DNA from: Caviibacter abscessus | GTDB lineage: Bacteria; Fusobacteriota; Fusobacteriia; Fusobacteriales; Leptotrichiaceae | Length of the DNA stretch: 64,000 bases | Assembly: GCF_001517835.1 (NCBI RefSeq) | Contig: NZ_LOQG01000003.1 | Coordinates: forward strand, 1 to 64,000 | Direction of reading: 5' to 3' | Part shown: positions 1 to 10,442 of the stretch, one piece after another | Position numbering within the stretch: the stretch's first letter is position 1 | Layout: each line of letters opens with the position of its first letter | The notes under the pieces: model-generated | Databases searched by the model: none | What the model was told of the DNA's origin: nothing | The model's input: the letters and a program-made list of their open reading frames with translations, nothing else | Program-made: the position numbers and the translations under genes

Positions 1-406
1 AGATACTGTATTTACTCAAATTGATTATGATAAGTTCAGTGTACACCCTGCTATTTTAGGACCACTAGAAGTATTTGAACTTACTAGAGATGGAGATGAT
101 GTTAAAGTTACACCTCAAGAAGGTAAATTAGAAGATATTTTAAGTAAACATATGGGTAGAAAAGTAACATTAATACCTTGCGGTGGTAATGACAGAATTG
201 CTGCTGAAAGAGAACAATGGAATGATGGTTCTAATACTTTATGTATTGCTCCTGGAAAAGTTGTTGTATATGAAAGAAATGATGTAACTAATGCCTTGCT
301 TAGAGAACATGGAATAAATGTAATAGAAATGCCAAGTGCGGAATTATCAAGAGGACGTGGAGGTCCTAGATGTATGAGTATGCCACTTGTTAGAGAAGAA
401 AACTAA
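1..406 (+). CDS. arcA: arginine deiminase, C-terminal part (cut by window edge)
   Basis: The frame is open from base 2 and ends with TAA at 404-406. The visible 134 residues include [12 protein letters not shown], a stretch containing [13 protein letters not shown], and the C-terminal [12 protein letters not shown] with the active-site cysteine of arginine deiminases. The enzyme hydrolyses arginine to citrulline and ammonia in the cytoplasm, the first step of the ADI pathway. An internal ATG at 152 is not the true start, because family homology continues upstream of it. arcB follows 26 bp downstream and arcC and a carrier gene come next, so this is the first visible gene of an arc operon. The N-terminal two thirds lie outside the window. 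Confidence 0.95.
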   Translation, partial: DTVFTQIDYDKFSVHPAILGPLEVFELTRDGDDVKVTPQEGKLEDILSKHMGRKVTLIPCGGNDRIAAEREQWNDGSNTLCIAPGKVVVYERNDVTNALLREHGINVIEMPSAELSRGRGGPRCMSMPLVREEN

Positions 407-432
407 TTAAACATAAAAAAGGAGATAATACA

Positions 433-1425
433 ATGCCAAAAAATTTACAAGGAAAACACTTTCTTAAATTACTAGATTTTTCAACACAAGAAGTAAAAGA
501 TTTAATAAGCTTATCAAAAAGATTTAAAGAATTAAAATTAAGTAGAACACCACACAGATATTTAGAAGGAAAAAATATCGTATTATTATTTGAAAAGACT
601 TCAACAAGAACAAGATGTGCATTTGAAGTAGCAGGAATGGATCTTGGAATGGGAGTTACTTATCTTGATCCTGGTTCATCACAAATGGGTAAAAAAGAAA
701 GTATAGCAGATACAGCAAGAGTACTTGGTAGAATGTATGATGGAATAGAATACAGAGGATTTAGTCAAAAATTAGTTGAAGAACTTGCACATTATGCAGG
801 TGTGCCTGTATGGAATGGATTAACTGATATGTTTCATCCAACTCAAATGTTAGCTGATATGTTGACAATTGAAGAAAATTTTGGAGATTTAAAAGGTTTA
901 AATTTTGTATTTATGGGAGATGCAAGAAATAACGTTGCAAACTCATTAATGGTTGCTTGTTCTATGTTAGGATTAAATTTCACTGCTTGTGGACCAAAAG
1001 AATTAAAACCAGCAGATGAATTAATTGAAACTTGTGAAAAAATAGCAGCAGAAAATGGATGTAAATTAAGATTTACAGAATCTGTAGAAGAAGGTTGTAA
1101 AGATGCAGATGTAATTTATACTGATATATGGGTATCAATGGGAGAACCTGATTCAGTATGGGAAGAAAGAATTAAATTATTAAGTCCTTATAGAGTTGAT
1201 AAAAAAGCAATGGGATATGCTAAAGATACAGCAATATTCTTACACTGCTTACCATCATTCCATGACAGAAATACTACTATTGGTGAAGAAATCTATAAAA
1301 AATATGGTATTGCTGAAATGGAAGTATCAAACGAAGTTTTTGAGAGCCCTCAATCAAAAGTATTCGACGAAGCTGAAAATAGAATGCATACAATTAAAGC
1401 AGTAATGTATGCAACATTAAAATAA
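433..1425 (+). CDS. arcB: ornithine carbamoyltransferase, catabolic type
   Basis: This 330-residue protein has the carbamoyl-phosphate-binding STRTR motif near residue 57, HPTQ near residue 135, and HCLP near residue 273, which is typical of ornithine carbamoyltransferases. In an arc operon it runs in the catabolic direction, splitting citrulline with phosphate into ornithine and carbamoyl phosphate. The start ATG has a GGAGAT ribosome-binding site about 8 bases upstream. It follows arcA by 26 bp and its stop is separated by one base from the arcC start, so translation is probably coupled. Length matches the family. Confidence 0.97.
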   Translation: MPKNLQGKHFLKLLDFSTQEVKDLISLSKRFKELKLSRTPHRYLEGKNIVLLFEKTSTRTRCAFEVAGMDLGMGVTYLDPGSSQMGKKESIADTARVLGRMYDGIEYRGFSQKLVEELAHYAGVPVWNGLTDMFHPTQMLADMLTIEENFGDLKGLNFVFMGDARNNVANSLMVACSMLGLNFTACGPKELKPADELIETCEKIAAENGCKLRFTESVEEGCKDADVIYTDIWVSMGEPDSVWEERIKLLSPYRVDKKAMGYAKDTAIFLHCLPSFHDRNTTIGEEIYKKYGIAEMEVSNEVFESPQSKVFDEAENRMHTIKAVMYATLK

Positions 1426-1426
1426 A

Positions 1427-2368
1427 ATGAAAACTAATAAAAGAATTGTAATTGCTTTGGGAGGAAACGCTTTAGGAAAGACTCCTAGCGAGCAGCTTGA
1501 GCTTGTTAGGGGTACTGCTAAAGCTATTGTTGCTATGGCTAAAGAGGGATATGAAATAATAATAGGACATGGTAACGGACCTCAAGTAGGTATGATAAAT
1601 TTAGCAATGGATTATGCTGCAAATGGAGAAGTAAAAACTCCTTACATGCCATTTGCAGAATGTGGTGCAATGAGCCAAGGATATATTGGTTATCATTTAC
1701 AACAAGCAATTAGAGAAGAACTTAAAGCAGAAAAAGTTGAAAAAGAAGTAGTATCATTAGTAACTCAAGTTTTAGTTGATGAAAAAGATGAAGCTTTTCA
1801 AAATCCAACTAAACCTATAGGTATGTTTTATACTAAAGAACAAGCTGATGAAATTGTTAAAGAAAATGGATTTACTTTTGTGGAAGATGCAGGTAGAGGA
1901 TATAGAAGAGTTGTTCCTTCACCTTTACCAATAGAAATTATTGAATTAAACTCAATAAAAAAATTAGTTGAAAATAACACAATAGTTATAGCTGCTGGTG
2001 GAGGAGGAATACCTGTAATAAAGACAGAAGAAGGTTTAAAAGGCGTTGATGCAGTTATAGATAAAGATAGATCAAGTGCAAAAATTGCTCTTGATTTAAA
2101 AGCAGACATGCTTGTTATTTTAACAGCAGTAGATAAAGTTTGTATAAACTTTAACAAATCAAATCAAGAAGAATTAAGCGAATTAACTTTAGAAAAAGCA
2201 AATGAGTATATAAAAGAAGGACATTTTGCAAAAGGAAGTATGTTACCAAAAGTTGAAGCATGTATTGACTTTGTTAAATCTTGTGAAACAGGTATAGCTC
2301 TTATAACATCACTGGAAAATGCACCAATTGCATTACAAGGAAAAACAGGAACTGTTATAAAAAAATAA
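1427..2368 (+). CDS. arcC: carbamate kinase
   Basis: The 313-residue protein begins with VIALGGNAL, the nucleotide-binding start of the amino acid kinase fold, and contains AAGGGGIPV near residue 190. Carbamate kinase transfers phosphate from carbamoyl phosphate to ADP, yielding ATP, CO2 and ammonia, and completes the ADI pathway. Its ATG lies one base after the arcB stop with no clear independent ribosome-binding site, which implies coupling to arcB. Length is normal for the family. Confidence 0.96.
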   Translation: MKTNKRIVIALGGNALGKTPSEQLELVRGTAKAIVAMAKEGYEIIIGHGNGPQVGMINLAMDYAANGEVKTPYMPFAECGAMSQGYIGYHLQQAIREELKAEKVEKEVVSLVTQVLVDEKDEAFQNPTKPIGMFYTKEQADEIVKENGFTFVEDAGRGYRRVVPSPLPIEIIELNSIKKLVENNTIVIAAGGGGIPVIKTEEGLKGVDAVIDKDRSSAKIALDLKADMLVILTAVDKVCINFNKSNQEELSELTLEKANEYIKEGHFAKGSMLPKVEACIDFVKSCETGIALITSLENAPIALQGKTGTVIKK

Positions 2369-2388
2369 TTATAGAAGAGGGGAAAAAC

Positions 2389-3840
2389 ATGGGAACAAAG
2401 CAAAAGAAGTCACTATCGGCTTATTCAATTATTATTATATTATTAGTTATATTAGCCCTTATCACTTTAGTACTGCCTAAATTACCGGCAGATGTTACTG
2501 GAGAAATGATAGAATCAGATATTATACTTGCAACAGGAGTAATTCCAGCTAGTGTTGCAACAGTATTTATGGCACCATTTAACGGATTTAAAGATGCTAT
2601 TGATGTATGTGTATTCGTACTATTACTAGGTGGATTTTTAGGTATAGTTACTAAAACAGGAGCTTTAGATGCAGGTATTGCAGCTTTAGTTCGTAAACTT
2701 AAAGGAAATGAATTAATTTTAATACCAATACTTATGATATTATTCTCAATAGGTGGATCAACATATGGAATGGCTGAAGAAACAATTGCTTTCTATATTT
2801 TGATTTGTTCAACTATGGTTGCAGCCGGTTTTGATACTATGGTTGGAGCAGCTACTATATTACTTGGAGCAGGTGTTGGGGTTTTAGGATCTACAATTAA
2901 TCCGTTTGCAACTGGAGTTGCTATGGATGCTGTTAATAAAGTAGGTATACAAGTTAGTTCAGGTAAAGTAATACTTATAGGTATAATATTATGGATAACT
3001 TCATTAATAGTAGCGATTATATATGTTATGAACTATGCTAAAAAAATAAAAAAAGATAAAGGTTCAATTTTCTTATCATTAAGAGAACAAGAAGCAATGA
3101 AAGAAACTTTTGGACATGTTGATTTTAATAATGTTGAATTTAACTCTAAACAAAAAGTTACTTTAAGCGTATTCGTAGTTACATTTATAGTAATGATAGT
3201 GTCATTAATTGCGTGGAAAGAATATGGAATAACTATATTTGAAGGTTGGTCATCATACTTGACAGGTGTTCCTTTAGGTGAATGGTACTTTGGTGAACTT
3301 GCAATGTGGTTTACTTTATCAGGTATAATAATAGCTGCAATAAATGGATTTAGTGAAAAAGAAACAATAGATGCTTTCTTGGCAGGTTGTGCTGACATTT
3401 TATCAGTTGTTTTAATTATTGCTCTATCTCGTGGTGTTTCAGTATTAATGAAAGAAACTTTCTTAGATAAATATATTTTAAATCTTGCTTCACAAGGATT
3501 ACAAGGATTACAAGCGTTTGTATTTGCACCTGTTTCATACTTATTGTATATGGTGTTATCATTCTTAATACCGTCAACATCAGGATTAGCAACAGTATCA
3601 CTTCCAATTTTAGGACCTTTATCTAATAATTTAGGATATAGTCCTGAAGTTATGATAATGATATTTAGTGGAGCTTGTGGATTAATCAACTTAATCACAC
3701 CAACTTCAGGAGTTGTTATGGGTGGACTTGCAACTGCAAAAGTAGAATATAATACATTCTTTAAATGGGTATTCAAATTATTAATAGTAATATTTGTTAT
3801 GAATATAATAATTTTAACAATAGCAATGATGATTATGTAA
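2389..3840 (+). CDS. YfcC/ArcD-type membrane carrier of the ADI operon
   Basis: A 483-residue polytopic membrane protein with about a dozen hydrophobic segments. It resembles the YfcC/C4-dicarboxylate anaerobic carrier superfamily: there are conserved glycine-rich stretches such as GGSTYGMAEETIAFY near residue 122 and the segment SFLIPSTSGLA near residue 396. It lies 20 bp behind arcC with a GAGGGG ribosome-binding site, so an arginine/ornithine exchange role is likely. That role is inferred from context, since YfcC proteins are also found with other amino acid pathways. Confidence 0.85.
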   Translation: MGTKQKKSLSAYSIIIILLVILALITLVLPKLPADVTGEMIESDIILATGVIPASVATVFMAPFNGFKDAIDVCVFVLLLGGFLGIVTKTGALDAGIAALVRKLKGNELILIPILMILFSIGGSTYGMAEETIAFYILICSTMVAAGFDTMVGAATILLGAGVGVLGSTINPFATGVAMDAVNKVGIQVSSGKVILIGIILWITSLIVAIIYVMNYAKKIKKDKGSIFLSLREQEAMKETFGHVDFNNVEFNSKQKVTLSVFVVTFIVMIVSLIAWKEYGITIFEGWSSYLTGVPLGEWYFGELAMWFTLSGIIIAAINGFSEKETIDAFLAGCADILSVVLIIALSRGVSVLMKETFLDKYILNLASQGLQGLQAFVFAPVSYLLYMVLSFLIPSTSGLATVSLPILGPLSNNLGYSPEVMIMIFSGACGLINLITPTSGVVMGGLATAKVEYNTFFKWVFKLLIVIFVMNIIILTIAMMIM

Positions 3841-3862
3841 TTTAATCTGAAAAGAGAAAAAA

Positions 3863-5308
3863 ATGAAAAAAACTGTTTTTACACTTACTTTGTTAATTAG
3901 TGCAATTAATTCAATAGCTTGTACTGGAATGATTGTTGGAAAAAATGCAAGTGCAGATGGAACAATGATATTTGCAAGAAATGAAGATTTTTCAAGCGGT
4001 TTTAATCCAAAAAGGTTTATTGTTGTTAATGCACGAAATATTTCAATGAAAAAAGCTTCGGATATTTTAAAAAATCCTGATACTGGATTTAGTCATGTAT
4101 TACCTAGAAAAACATATAAATATACTTTAATACCTGATGTAGATCAAAATTACGGTATATTTGGAGAAGCAGGAACAAATGAAATGGGTGTTATGGTTTC
4201 TGCAACAGTTTCTGCAAAAGCAGGTGATGAAATTTTAAAATATGATCCGTATGTTAAAGGAGGAATTACAGAACCTGATATGGCATCTTTGGTACTTATG
4301 AGTGCGACAAGTGCTAGAAAAGGTGTAGAAATAATAGCTGATATTATTGATAAAAAAGGTGCGGGAGAAGGAAATATAATATTCGTTTCAGACCAAAATG
4401 AAATATGGTATATGGAAATATATACAGGGCATCAATATGTTGCTGTAAAGGTTCCTGATGATGTTTATGCGTTGGTACCTAATGCTTATTATTTAGGTAA
4501 TGTGGACTTACAAAGTAAAGATACAATTGCTTCAAAAGACATTAAAAATTTACCTTTAAAACATAATTTACTAAAAGAAAATGAAAAAGGATTTCATTTA
4601 GCATTAACTTATAGAGAGCCTCAAAGTAAATATAATCAAATAAGAATTTGGGCAACTCAAAATAGATTAAATCCTTCAACTAAGGAAGAATTTGATAATG
4701 ATAAGACATTTGAATTGTTTAGAAAACCTGACAAAAAAATTGAACTTAAAGAAGTAATGACTATTTTAAGAGATAGATATAAAGGAACAAAATATTATAA
4801 TAATTCTGATTATAGACCAATAGGAATTGAAACTAATTTAGAAACTCATATTTTCCAAGTTAGAAAAAATTTACCTCCTATTATGTGGTTATCATTTGGA
4901 CCTGTTGAACATTCAGTATTTGTTCCACATTATGGTAATATAACAAGTACTCCAAAAGAATATTCTTCAGAACATTATAGCTATAATTCAGGTAGTTTAT
5001 ATTGGACTTCAAAACTTATAAATGTATTTGGTAAGGTTGATAGAGCTACTATAGGGGATAATATAATGAAATATTGGTCATCAATTGAAGATCAATTTAT
5101 AAAAAATTAAGCTTTGGTTGATAAAAAATATATGGAAATATACAAGTTAAAAGGAAAAAATAGTGCAGAAAAATTTGCAACAGATATGACATATAAAAAT
5201 ACTAAATTTATAAAAGATAAAGCGGATGAATTATACTCCGAGTTAGCAATATATATTTCAAGCCAGGCAGAATCAAAACCATTTAAAAAGCCGTTTGAAA
5301 AGAAATAA
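3863..5308 (+). pseudogene. secreted C69-family dipeptidase, interrupted by an in-frame TAA
   Basis: Residues 1-19 form a signal peptide directly before CTGMIVGKNASADG; the cysteine is the N-terminal nucleophile of C69 (PepD-type) dipeptidases. The intact stretch is 415 codons to TAA at 5108-5110. The same frame then stays open to 5308 and encodes a further helical, lysine-rich tail of the kind that ends full-length C69 enzymes (about 480 residues). The terminator at 5314 follows the second stop, not the first. I read this as one gene with a nonsense mutation of a xAA codon. Most of the catalytic domain is upstream of the stop, so a truncated enzyme might still work. The gene is 22 bp behind the carrier gene and may have supplied peptides for arginine catabolism. 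Confidence 0.8.
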
Positions 5309-5313
5309 ATTCT

Positions 5314-5350
5314 AATATACCTAGCAAAAAAAGCTAGGTATATTTAATTT
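5314..5350 (+). terminator. Rho-independent terminator of the arc-dipeptidase operon
   Basis: A perfect 12-bp inverted repeat, arms 5314-5325 and 5333-5344, encloses an A-only 7-base loop and is followed by a T-rich run. It sits 5 bp after the end of the dipeptidase tail. Confidence 0.9.
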
Positions 5351-5377
5351 TGAATATCTAAAAAAATAAGTTATACT
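5350..5377 (+). promoter_or_regulatory. promoter of the AraC-type regulator gene
   Basis: TTGAAT at 5350-5355 and TATACT at 5372-5377 are separated by 16 bases. The regulator's ATG is at 5412 behind GGAGAA. The overlap of the -35 with the terminator T-run shows how compact this junction is. Confidence 0.6.
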
Positions 5378-5411
5378 ATAATATATCAAATATTAAATGG
5401 AGAAAAGTTAA

Positions 5412-6635
5412 ATGTATAATCACATTGATTCAACATCAAAATATGATAAAACTAGACCTATAACAATATCTACACAAATTATTGAAGAAAACTCAACATT
5501 TATACATACTAATTGTAAGTTTATATTTGTACTTGATGGTGTAGGCAGAATAAAAGTTAATGAAAAAGAGTATGAAATTAAAAAGAATTTATTTATTAAT
5601 ATTACGCCTTGGACTTTAGTTGAAGTATATAATATTGAAAAAACAATAAATTGTATTATTTTGTCTTATAATAGAATGTATATTTCAAGAACTATAAATA
5701 ATATAAATAGCAAAGATTCAAAAATTTTTCAAGAAATTGATCAATTTGAAGCACTTGAAATTTGCCGTAAATCATCTGTTAAAATTACAAAATTATTATT
5801 AGAACTTAGAACTGAAATTGGTGATGAAAATATTGTAGAAATTGATGATTATAACGTTGAAGATAATTTTTCTTGTTTATTCGTATTAACGAAGTTTATT
5901 GAAATATTAATACTAATTTCAAGAGATTTAGCACATAATCATCAAAAATCTGAATTTTCAATAGGTCAAGCAATTATTAAATATATATTTGCACATTCAA
6001 GTGAAAAACTTACTGTTGTAAAACTTGCAACTATTTTTTTTATGAGTGAATCAACAGTCAGAAAATACATAGAAAATTTTTCAGATTTAACATTTAACGA
6101 ATTACTTTATAAAATTAGATTACAAAAAACAGAAGAACTTTTATTATATACGAATATGAATTTAGATGAAATAGCTAAAATTTCGGGTTTTGTTGATGGT
6201 TCACACATAACAAAAATATGGAATATGAAAAAAAATATGAATCCTAGTGCATATAGAACAATGTATAGATCGTCATTTAACACATTTAGTGAAGAGGATA
6301 GGACACTTGCATATAATATAATAAACTATGTAATGGAAAACTATATGACTGAAATAAGTATTGAAGTTATAGCAGAAATTTTTAAAATTTCAGAAGTTAA
6401 AATTAACAAATTATTACTTCTTTACGTAAATAGAAATTTTAGTACATATCTTAATTATGTAAGAATTAACAAAGCTTGTGAACTGTTAGAAAAGACAGAT
6501 GATAGTATAGTAGATATTTGTTTTAAGGTTGGATACAATAATATAAAGACATTTAATAATAATTTTAATAAAAATAAGAATATGACACCAACTAATTTTA
6601 AAACTATGATAAAAAATCAAAAGAAAAAAGTTTGA
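5412..6635 (+). CDS. transcriptional regulator with an N-terminal cupin-like domain and two AraC DNA-binding domains
   Basis: The 407-residue protein has three parts. Residues 15-95 look like the cupin sensor half of AraC proteins (FVLDGVGRIKVNEKEYEIKK). Residues about 190-290 form an AraC double helix-turn-helix domain, with a helix containing LATIFFMSESTVRKYI and a second with IAKISGFVDGSHITKIW. Residues about 300-400 form a second complete domain, with IAEIFKISEVKINKLL and ICFKVGYNNIKTFNNNFNK. Most AraC regulators have only one such domain. It may regulate the neighbouring arc operon, but nothing in the sequence proves that. No gene follows it directly; a transposase remnant does. Confidence 0.85.
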   Translation: MYNHIDSTSKYDKTRPITISTQIIEENSTFIHTNCKFIFVLDGVGRIKVNEKEYEIKKNLFINITPWTLVEVYNIEKTINCIILSYNRMYISRTINNINSKDSKIFQEIDQFEALEICRKSSVKITKLLLELRTEIGDENIVEIDDYNVEDNFSCLFVLTKFIEILILISRDLAHNHQKSEFSIGQAIIKYIFAHSSEKLTVVKLATIFFMSESTVRKYIENFSDLTFNELLYKIRLQKTEELLLYTNMNLDEIAKISGFVDGSHITKIWNMKKNMNPSAYRTMYRSSFNTFSEEDRTLAYNIINYVMENYMTEISIEVIAEIFKISEVKINKLLLLYVNRNFSTYLNYVRINKACELLEKTDDSIVDICFKVGYNNIKTFNNNFNKNKNMTPTNFKTMIKNQKKKV

Positions 6636-6659
6636 TATTAAAATAAAGTAAACATCATG

Positions 6660-7230
6660 AAGTGAACTCCTTTCTTTGGATGAATACAAGTTATGTAAAG
6701 GAAAAAGTATTCAAATGAATTTAAGAGATCTGTAATTACGTATATTGGGAATACTTAATAGAATTTAATATTATTCCAAAAAGTATAATCAATATGTCAA
6801 AAAATGAGTTAAATATGCGAGAGAAGAGTTATAAAAAAATGGCAAGGAAAGTCTAATTTAAGAATAGGTTTCAGATGTTAATGAAAGTTAAAATCTTATA
6901 GAAGAAGTTAAGCGTCTTTTTCTTGAAGTTGAATATAAAAAAATTGAATGACTTAATTCAATAGTGGGAAAATAAAGGATAAGATGAACAATAGCTAGCC
7001 TAAGTTATAATATTACCATCAGGTGGAAAATTTGAAAAAATTTTTATTGGACAACAAATCCATGATTGGCGGTATCAACACAAAATGTATAAGAATTGTT
7101 TAAAATAAAAAGAAAACAGGCATAACAATATAACTGTTTAGATAAAATCATGGAGAATTTTTTTTGATTGCTCAAATCAGAATTATTATATTTGTTATAT
7201 ATATGATTATTTAAAAATTAGAAAGAACAA
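6660..7230 (+). pseudogene. decayed IS3-family (IS150-like) transposase remnant
   Basis: No open frame survives, but translated pieces line up in order with an IS3-family transposase. EEVKRLFLEVEYKKIE at about 6900-6950 resembles the coiled end of OrfA. WRYQHKMYKNCLK at about 7068-7108 resembles the OrfB segment after HSDQGW. NCLDKIMENFF-stop-LLKSELLYL at 7132-7194 matches the conserved NCLDNA-MENFFG-LLKSE block, with TGA at 7165 where GGA is expected. Several stops and frame changes lie between the pieces. I see no intact terminal inverted repeats. The remnant ends right beside the leader-distal end of the CRISPR array. Confidence 0.65.
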
Positions 7231-7249
7231 AAAATAATATTGTGTATTT

Positions 7250-7285
7250 ATATTATTAAAATTTAAATTTACATAACTCTTAAAC
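7250..7285 (-). repeat. degenerate terminal CRISPR repeat (leader-distal)
   Basis: The 24 bases at 7262-7285 match the repeat exactly, while the outer 12 bases differ at about half their positions. Degeneracy of the oldest repeat is normal at the trailer end. Here it also marks the junction with the transposase remnant. Confidence 0.85.
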
Positions 7286-7645
7286 GAATTTTATGCTTTA
7301 AATCACCATTTTTTAGTTTTATACCTATTTAAATTTACATAACTCTTAAACCGATACAATTATACCCTTTTTACGCAAAAAGTTTTATACCTATTTAAAT
7401 TTACATAACTCTTAAACGCATTGTTGCATTAATTCCCTTTTCTTTAAGTTTTATACCTATTTAAATTTACATAACTCTTAAACTACTCCCCAACGCATTT
7501 TCAATTGTTCCATGTTTTATACCTATTTAAATTTACATAACTCTTAAACTACTTGTTCCGCTCTTTTGCTCAGTAATTAGTTTTATACCTATTTAAATTT
7601 ACATAACTCTTAAACACACTATCATTGTCTTTAATATACTCTTGT

Positions 7646-7671
7646 GTTTTAAATTTACATAACTCTTAAAC
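7646..7671 (-). repeat. internally deleted CRISPR repeat (26 bp)
   Basis: This repeat lacks the ten bases ATACCTATTT (plus strand) after GTTTT and then continues normally. The lost bases lie in the 3' half of the crRNA repeat. The upper part of the tracrRNA duplex would be shortened, but the GUUUAAGAG lower stem is kept. Confidence 0.95.
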
Positions 7672-10442
7672 ACTAGTGAAAATCCAGAAGATAGCTATGA
7701 AGTTTTATACCTATTTAAATTTACATAACTCTTAAACTTGCACTACTTCTGTTTTCCTGAAATTATTGTTTTATACCTATTTAAATTTACATAACTCTTA
7801 AACAGACGTCGGCTATTGTGTTTTCCAAAATAAGTTTTATACCTATTTAAATTTACATAACTCTTAAACAAAGAATATTATTAAATCTAAAGCTTGATGG
7901 TTTTATACCTATTTAAATTTACATAACTCTTAAACATAAGACTAAAAGATTATAATATAAAAAATGTTTTATACCTATTTAAATTTACATAACTCTTAAA
8001 CCAGTCCATCCACTTTTAAATAAGTCAAGAAGTTTTATACCTATTTAAATTTACATAACTCTTAAACTGCTTTGTTGTGTATTTCCTGCTCTTGCTTGTT
8101 TTATACCTATTTAAATTTACATAACTCTTAAACTAGGCGTTATTCCTTCTAAAATTGGTATTAGTTTTATACCTATTTAAATTTACATAACTCTTAAACT
8201 TTCCACATCCAACTAGAACGTTATTAAAGGTTTTATACCTATTTAAATTTACATAACTCTTAAACAATGGATACGTTACTCAAAGAGCAAACAGGGTTTT
8301 ATACCTATTTAAATTTACATAACTCTTAAACTTTCAAGAAGATATTCAAGTTCTTCGTTCGGTTTTATACCTATTTAAATTTACATAACTCTTAAACTTT
8401 GTTCAGTTAATAACGTTCCTGAGTTATGTTTTATACCTATTTAAATTTACATAACTCTTAAACAAGTATTGTATGTATCTTCATAATAGGAATGTTTTAT
8501 ACCTATTTAAATTTACATAACTCTTAAACTTTTCGCTATTTCTATACTCTCTTTTTCTTGTTTTATACCTATTTAAATTTACATAACTCTTAAACCTAAT
8601 TTATTAACGTTTTTACTTTCTAAGTGTTTTATACCTATTTAAATTTACATAACTCTTAAACTGAAACTACCAGATAATGTACAATTGAACAGTTTTATAC
8701 CTATTTAAATTTACATAACTCTTAAACTGTTTCAAATGCTGTCTTTTCATCAATTATGTTTTATACCTATTTAAATTTACATAACTCTTAAACCCACTGA
8801 CACCAGCCCTAATGTCTTAGGTGGTTTTATACCTATTTAAATTTACATAACTCTTAAACACGATACGGAACGAAATATGTTAAAATTTCGTTTTATACCT
8901 ATTTAAATTTACATAACTCTTAAACACAGCTCTTTTTCTCTGTAACTGTTCAACCGTTTTATACCTATTTAAATTTACATAACTCTTAAACCATTAAACA
9001 TGATAGCATTCTTAAATGAAAGTTTTATACCTATTTAAATTTACATAACTCTTAAACTGGACAGCTGTATCCTCTCTTTCTCTCATAGTTTTATACCTAT
9101 TTAAATTTACATAACTCTTAAACCTGTAGGGCTAATCCCGAACCTCATTTTTAGTTTTATACCTATTTAAATTTACATAACTCTTAAACCGCCTAACACA
9201 AGTTCATATTCTGGATATTGTTTTATACCTATTTAAATTTACATAACTCTTAAACTTCAAGTAACACTTTTTTCCAAGTTTCAGGGTTTTATACCTATTT
9301 AAATTTACATAACTCTTAAACTCTCTCTCATTATCCTATTATTTCTCTCTTGTTTTATACCTATTTAAATTTACATAACTCTTAAACTGACTTGCAAGAA
9401 TTCGCTATTCAATTGCAGTTTTATACCTATTTAAATTTACATAACTCTTAAACGATGTCTTAATGTCTTAGGTGTCAGCTCTGGTTTTATACCTATTTAA
9501 ATTTACATAACTCTTAAACCTCGGTTTGAGCTTTCATCAAATCCCGTCTGTTTTATACCTATTTAAATTTACATAACTCTTAAACAACTGCTTAATTTTT
9601 GCAGATTTTCAGCAAGTTTTATACCTATTTAAATTTACATAACTCTTAAACCCACGCTTCTTTTATTTCTCTCTTTAATTTGTTTTATACCTATTTAAAT
9701 TTACATAACTCTTAAACTCTCTTTATTTTTTAATGTTGAGTACATATGTTTTATACCTATTTAAATTTACATAACTCTTAAACGTACTCGATGGTTTCTT
9801 TGTCTTTTGCCGCGTTTTATACCTATTTAAATTTACATAACTCTTAAACCCTATCGAAGCGTATTTTCCATTTTCGTTAGTTTTATACCTATTTAAATTT
9901 ACATAACTCTTAAACAGTTCCATTTACCTTTAATTAACTTTTTGTGTTTTATACCTATTTAAATTTACATAACTCTTAAACTTATTTTATTTACCGTTTT
10001 TAGTGCCAGAAGTTTTATACCTATTTAAATTTACATAACTCTTAAACTTTCCGCATTTTCTTTTTCTGCATTTTTTAGTTTTATACCTATTTAAATTTAC
10101 ATAACTCTTAAACTTCCTAGACAAGCTTACAATCTTATTTGGAGTTTTATACCTATTTAAATTTACATAACTCTTAAACAATTGATTTCTTGTTGAATTG
10201 AGTTTATTGTTTTATACCTATTTAAATTTACATAACTCTTAAACCTTGTTGCGTTGCTGTTTGCGCTTTCATTAGTTTTATACCTATTTAAATTTACATA
10301 ACTCTTAAACGCATCAAATTCGTTACAAATGGAGTAAATTGTTTTATACCTATTTAAATTTACATAACTCTTAAACATATCTCAAATTGAACAGAACCAA
10401 CTAATAGTTTTATACCTATTTAAATTTACATAACTCTTAAAC

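Larger units (their letters stand above)
7250..10442 (-). CRISPR. type II-A CRISPR array, 49 repeats and 48 spacers
   Basis: The 36-bp repeat, read on the minus strand, starts GTTTAAGAGTTATG and ends GGTATAAAAC. Spacers are 30 bp, except one of 29 bp at 10180-10208, giving a 66-bp period. Transcription is on the minus strand. Three things support this: a degenerate repeat sits at the low-coordinate end (7250-7285), the leader-anchor motif is at the high end, and the GUUUAAGAG start matches type II-A crRNA repeats that pair with the tracrRNA. One internal repeat at 7646 has lost 10 bp. The remaining repeats look identical by eye. Spacers 8794-8823 and 9454-9483 share a 14-base core. Confidence 0.99.

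Noticed and set aside
3033-3776. 247-residue minus-strand ORF over the arc carrier gene
   Set aside because: Antisense shadow of a membrane protein gene; the plus-strand product has clear family features and operon context.
9723-10378. Minus-strand ORFs with a repeated peptide FKSYVNLNRYKT
   Set aside because: They are the CRISPR repeat read as codons; the 66-bp period is divisible by three, so the frame stays open by chance. No ribosome-binding site or conserved product.
7286-10406. Attempt to name spacer targets or a PAM
   Set aside because: No protospacer for any spacer was noticed within this window, and no database can be searched here; any PAM would be a guess.
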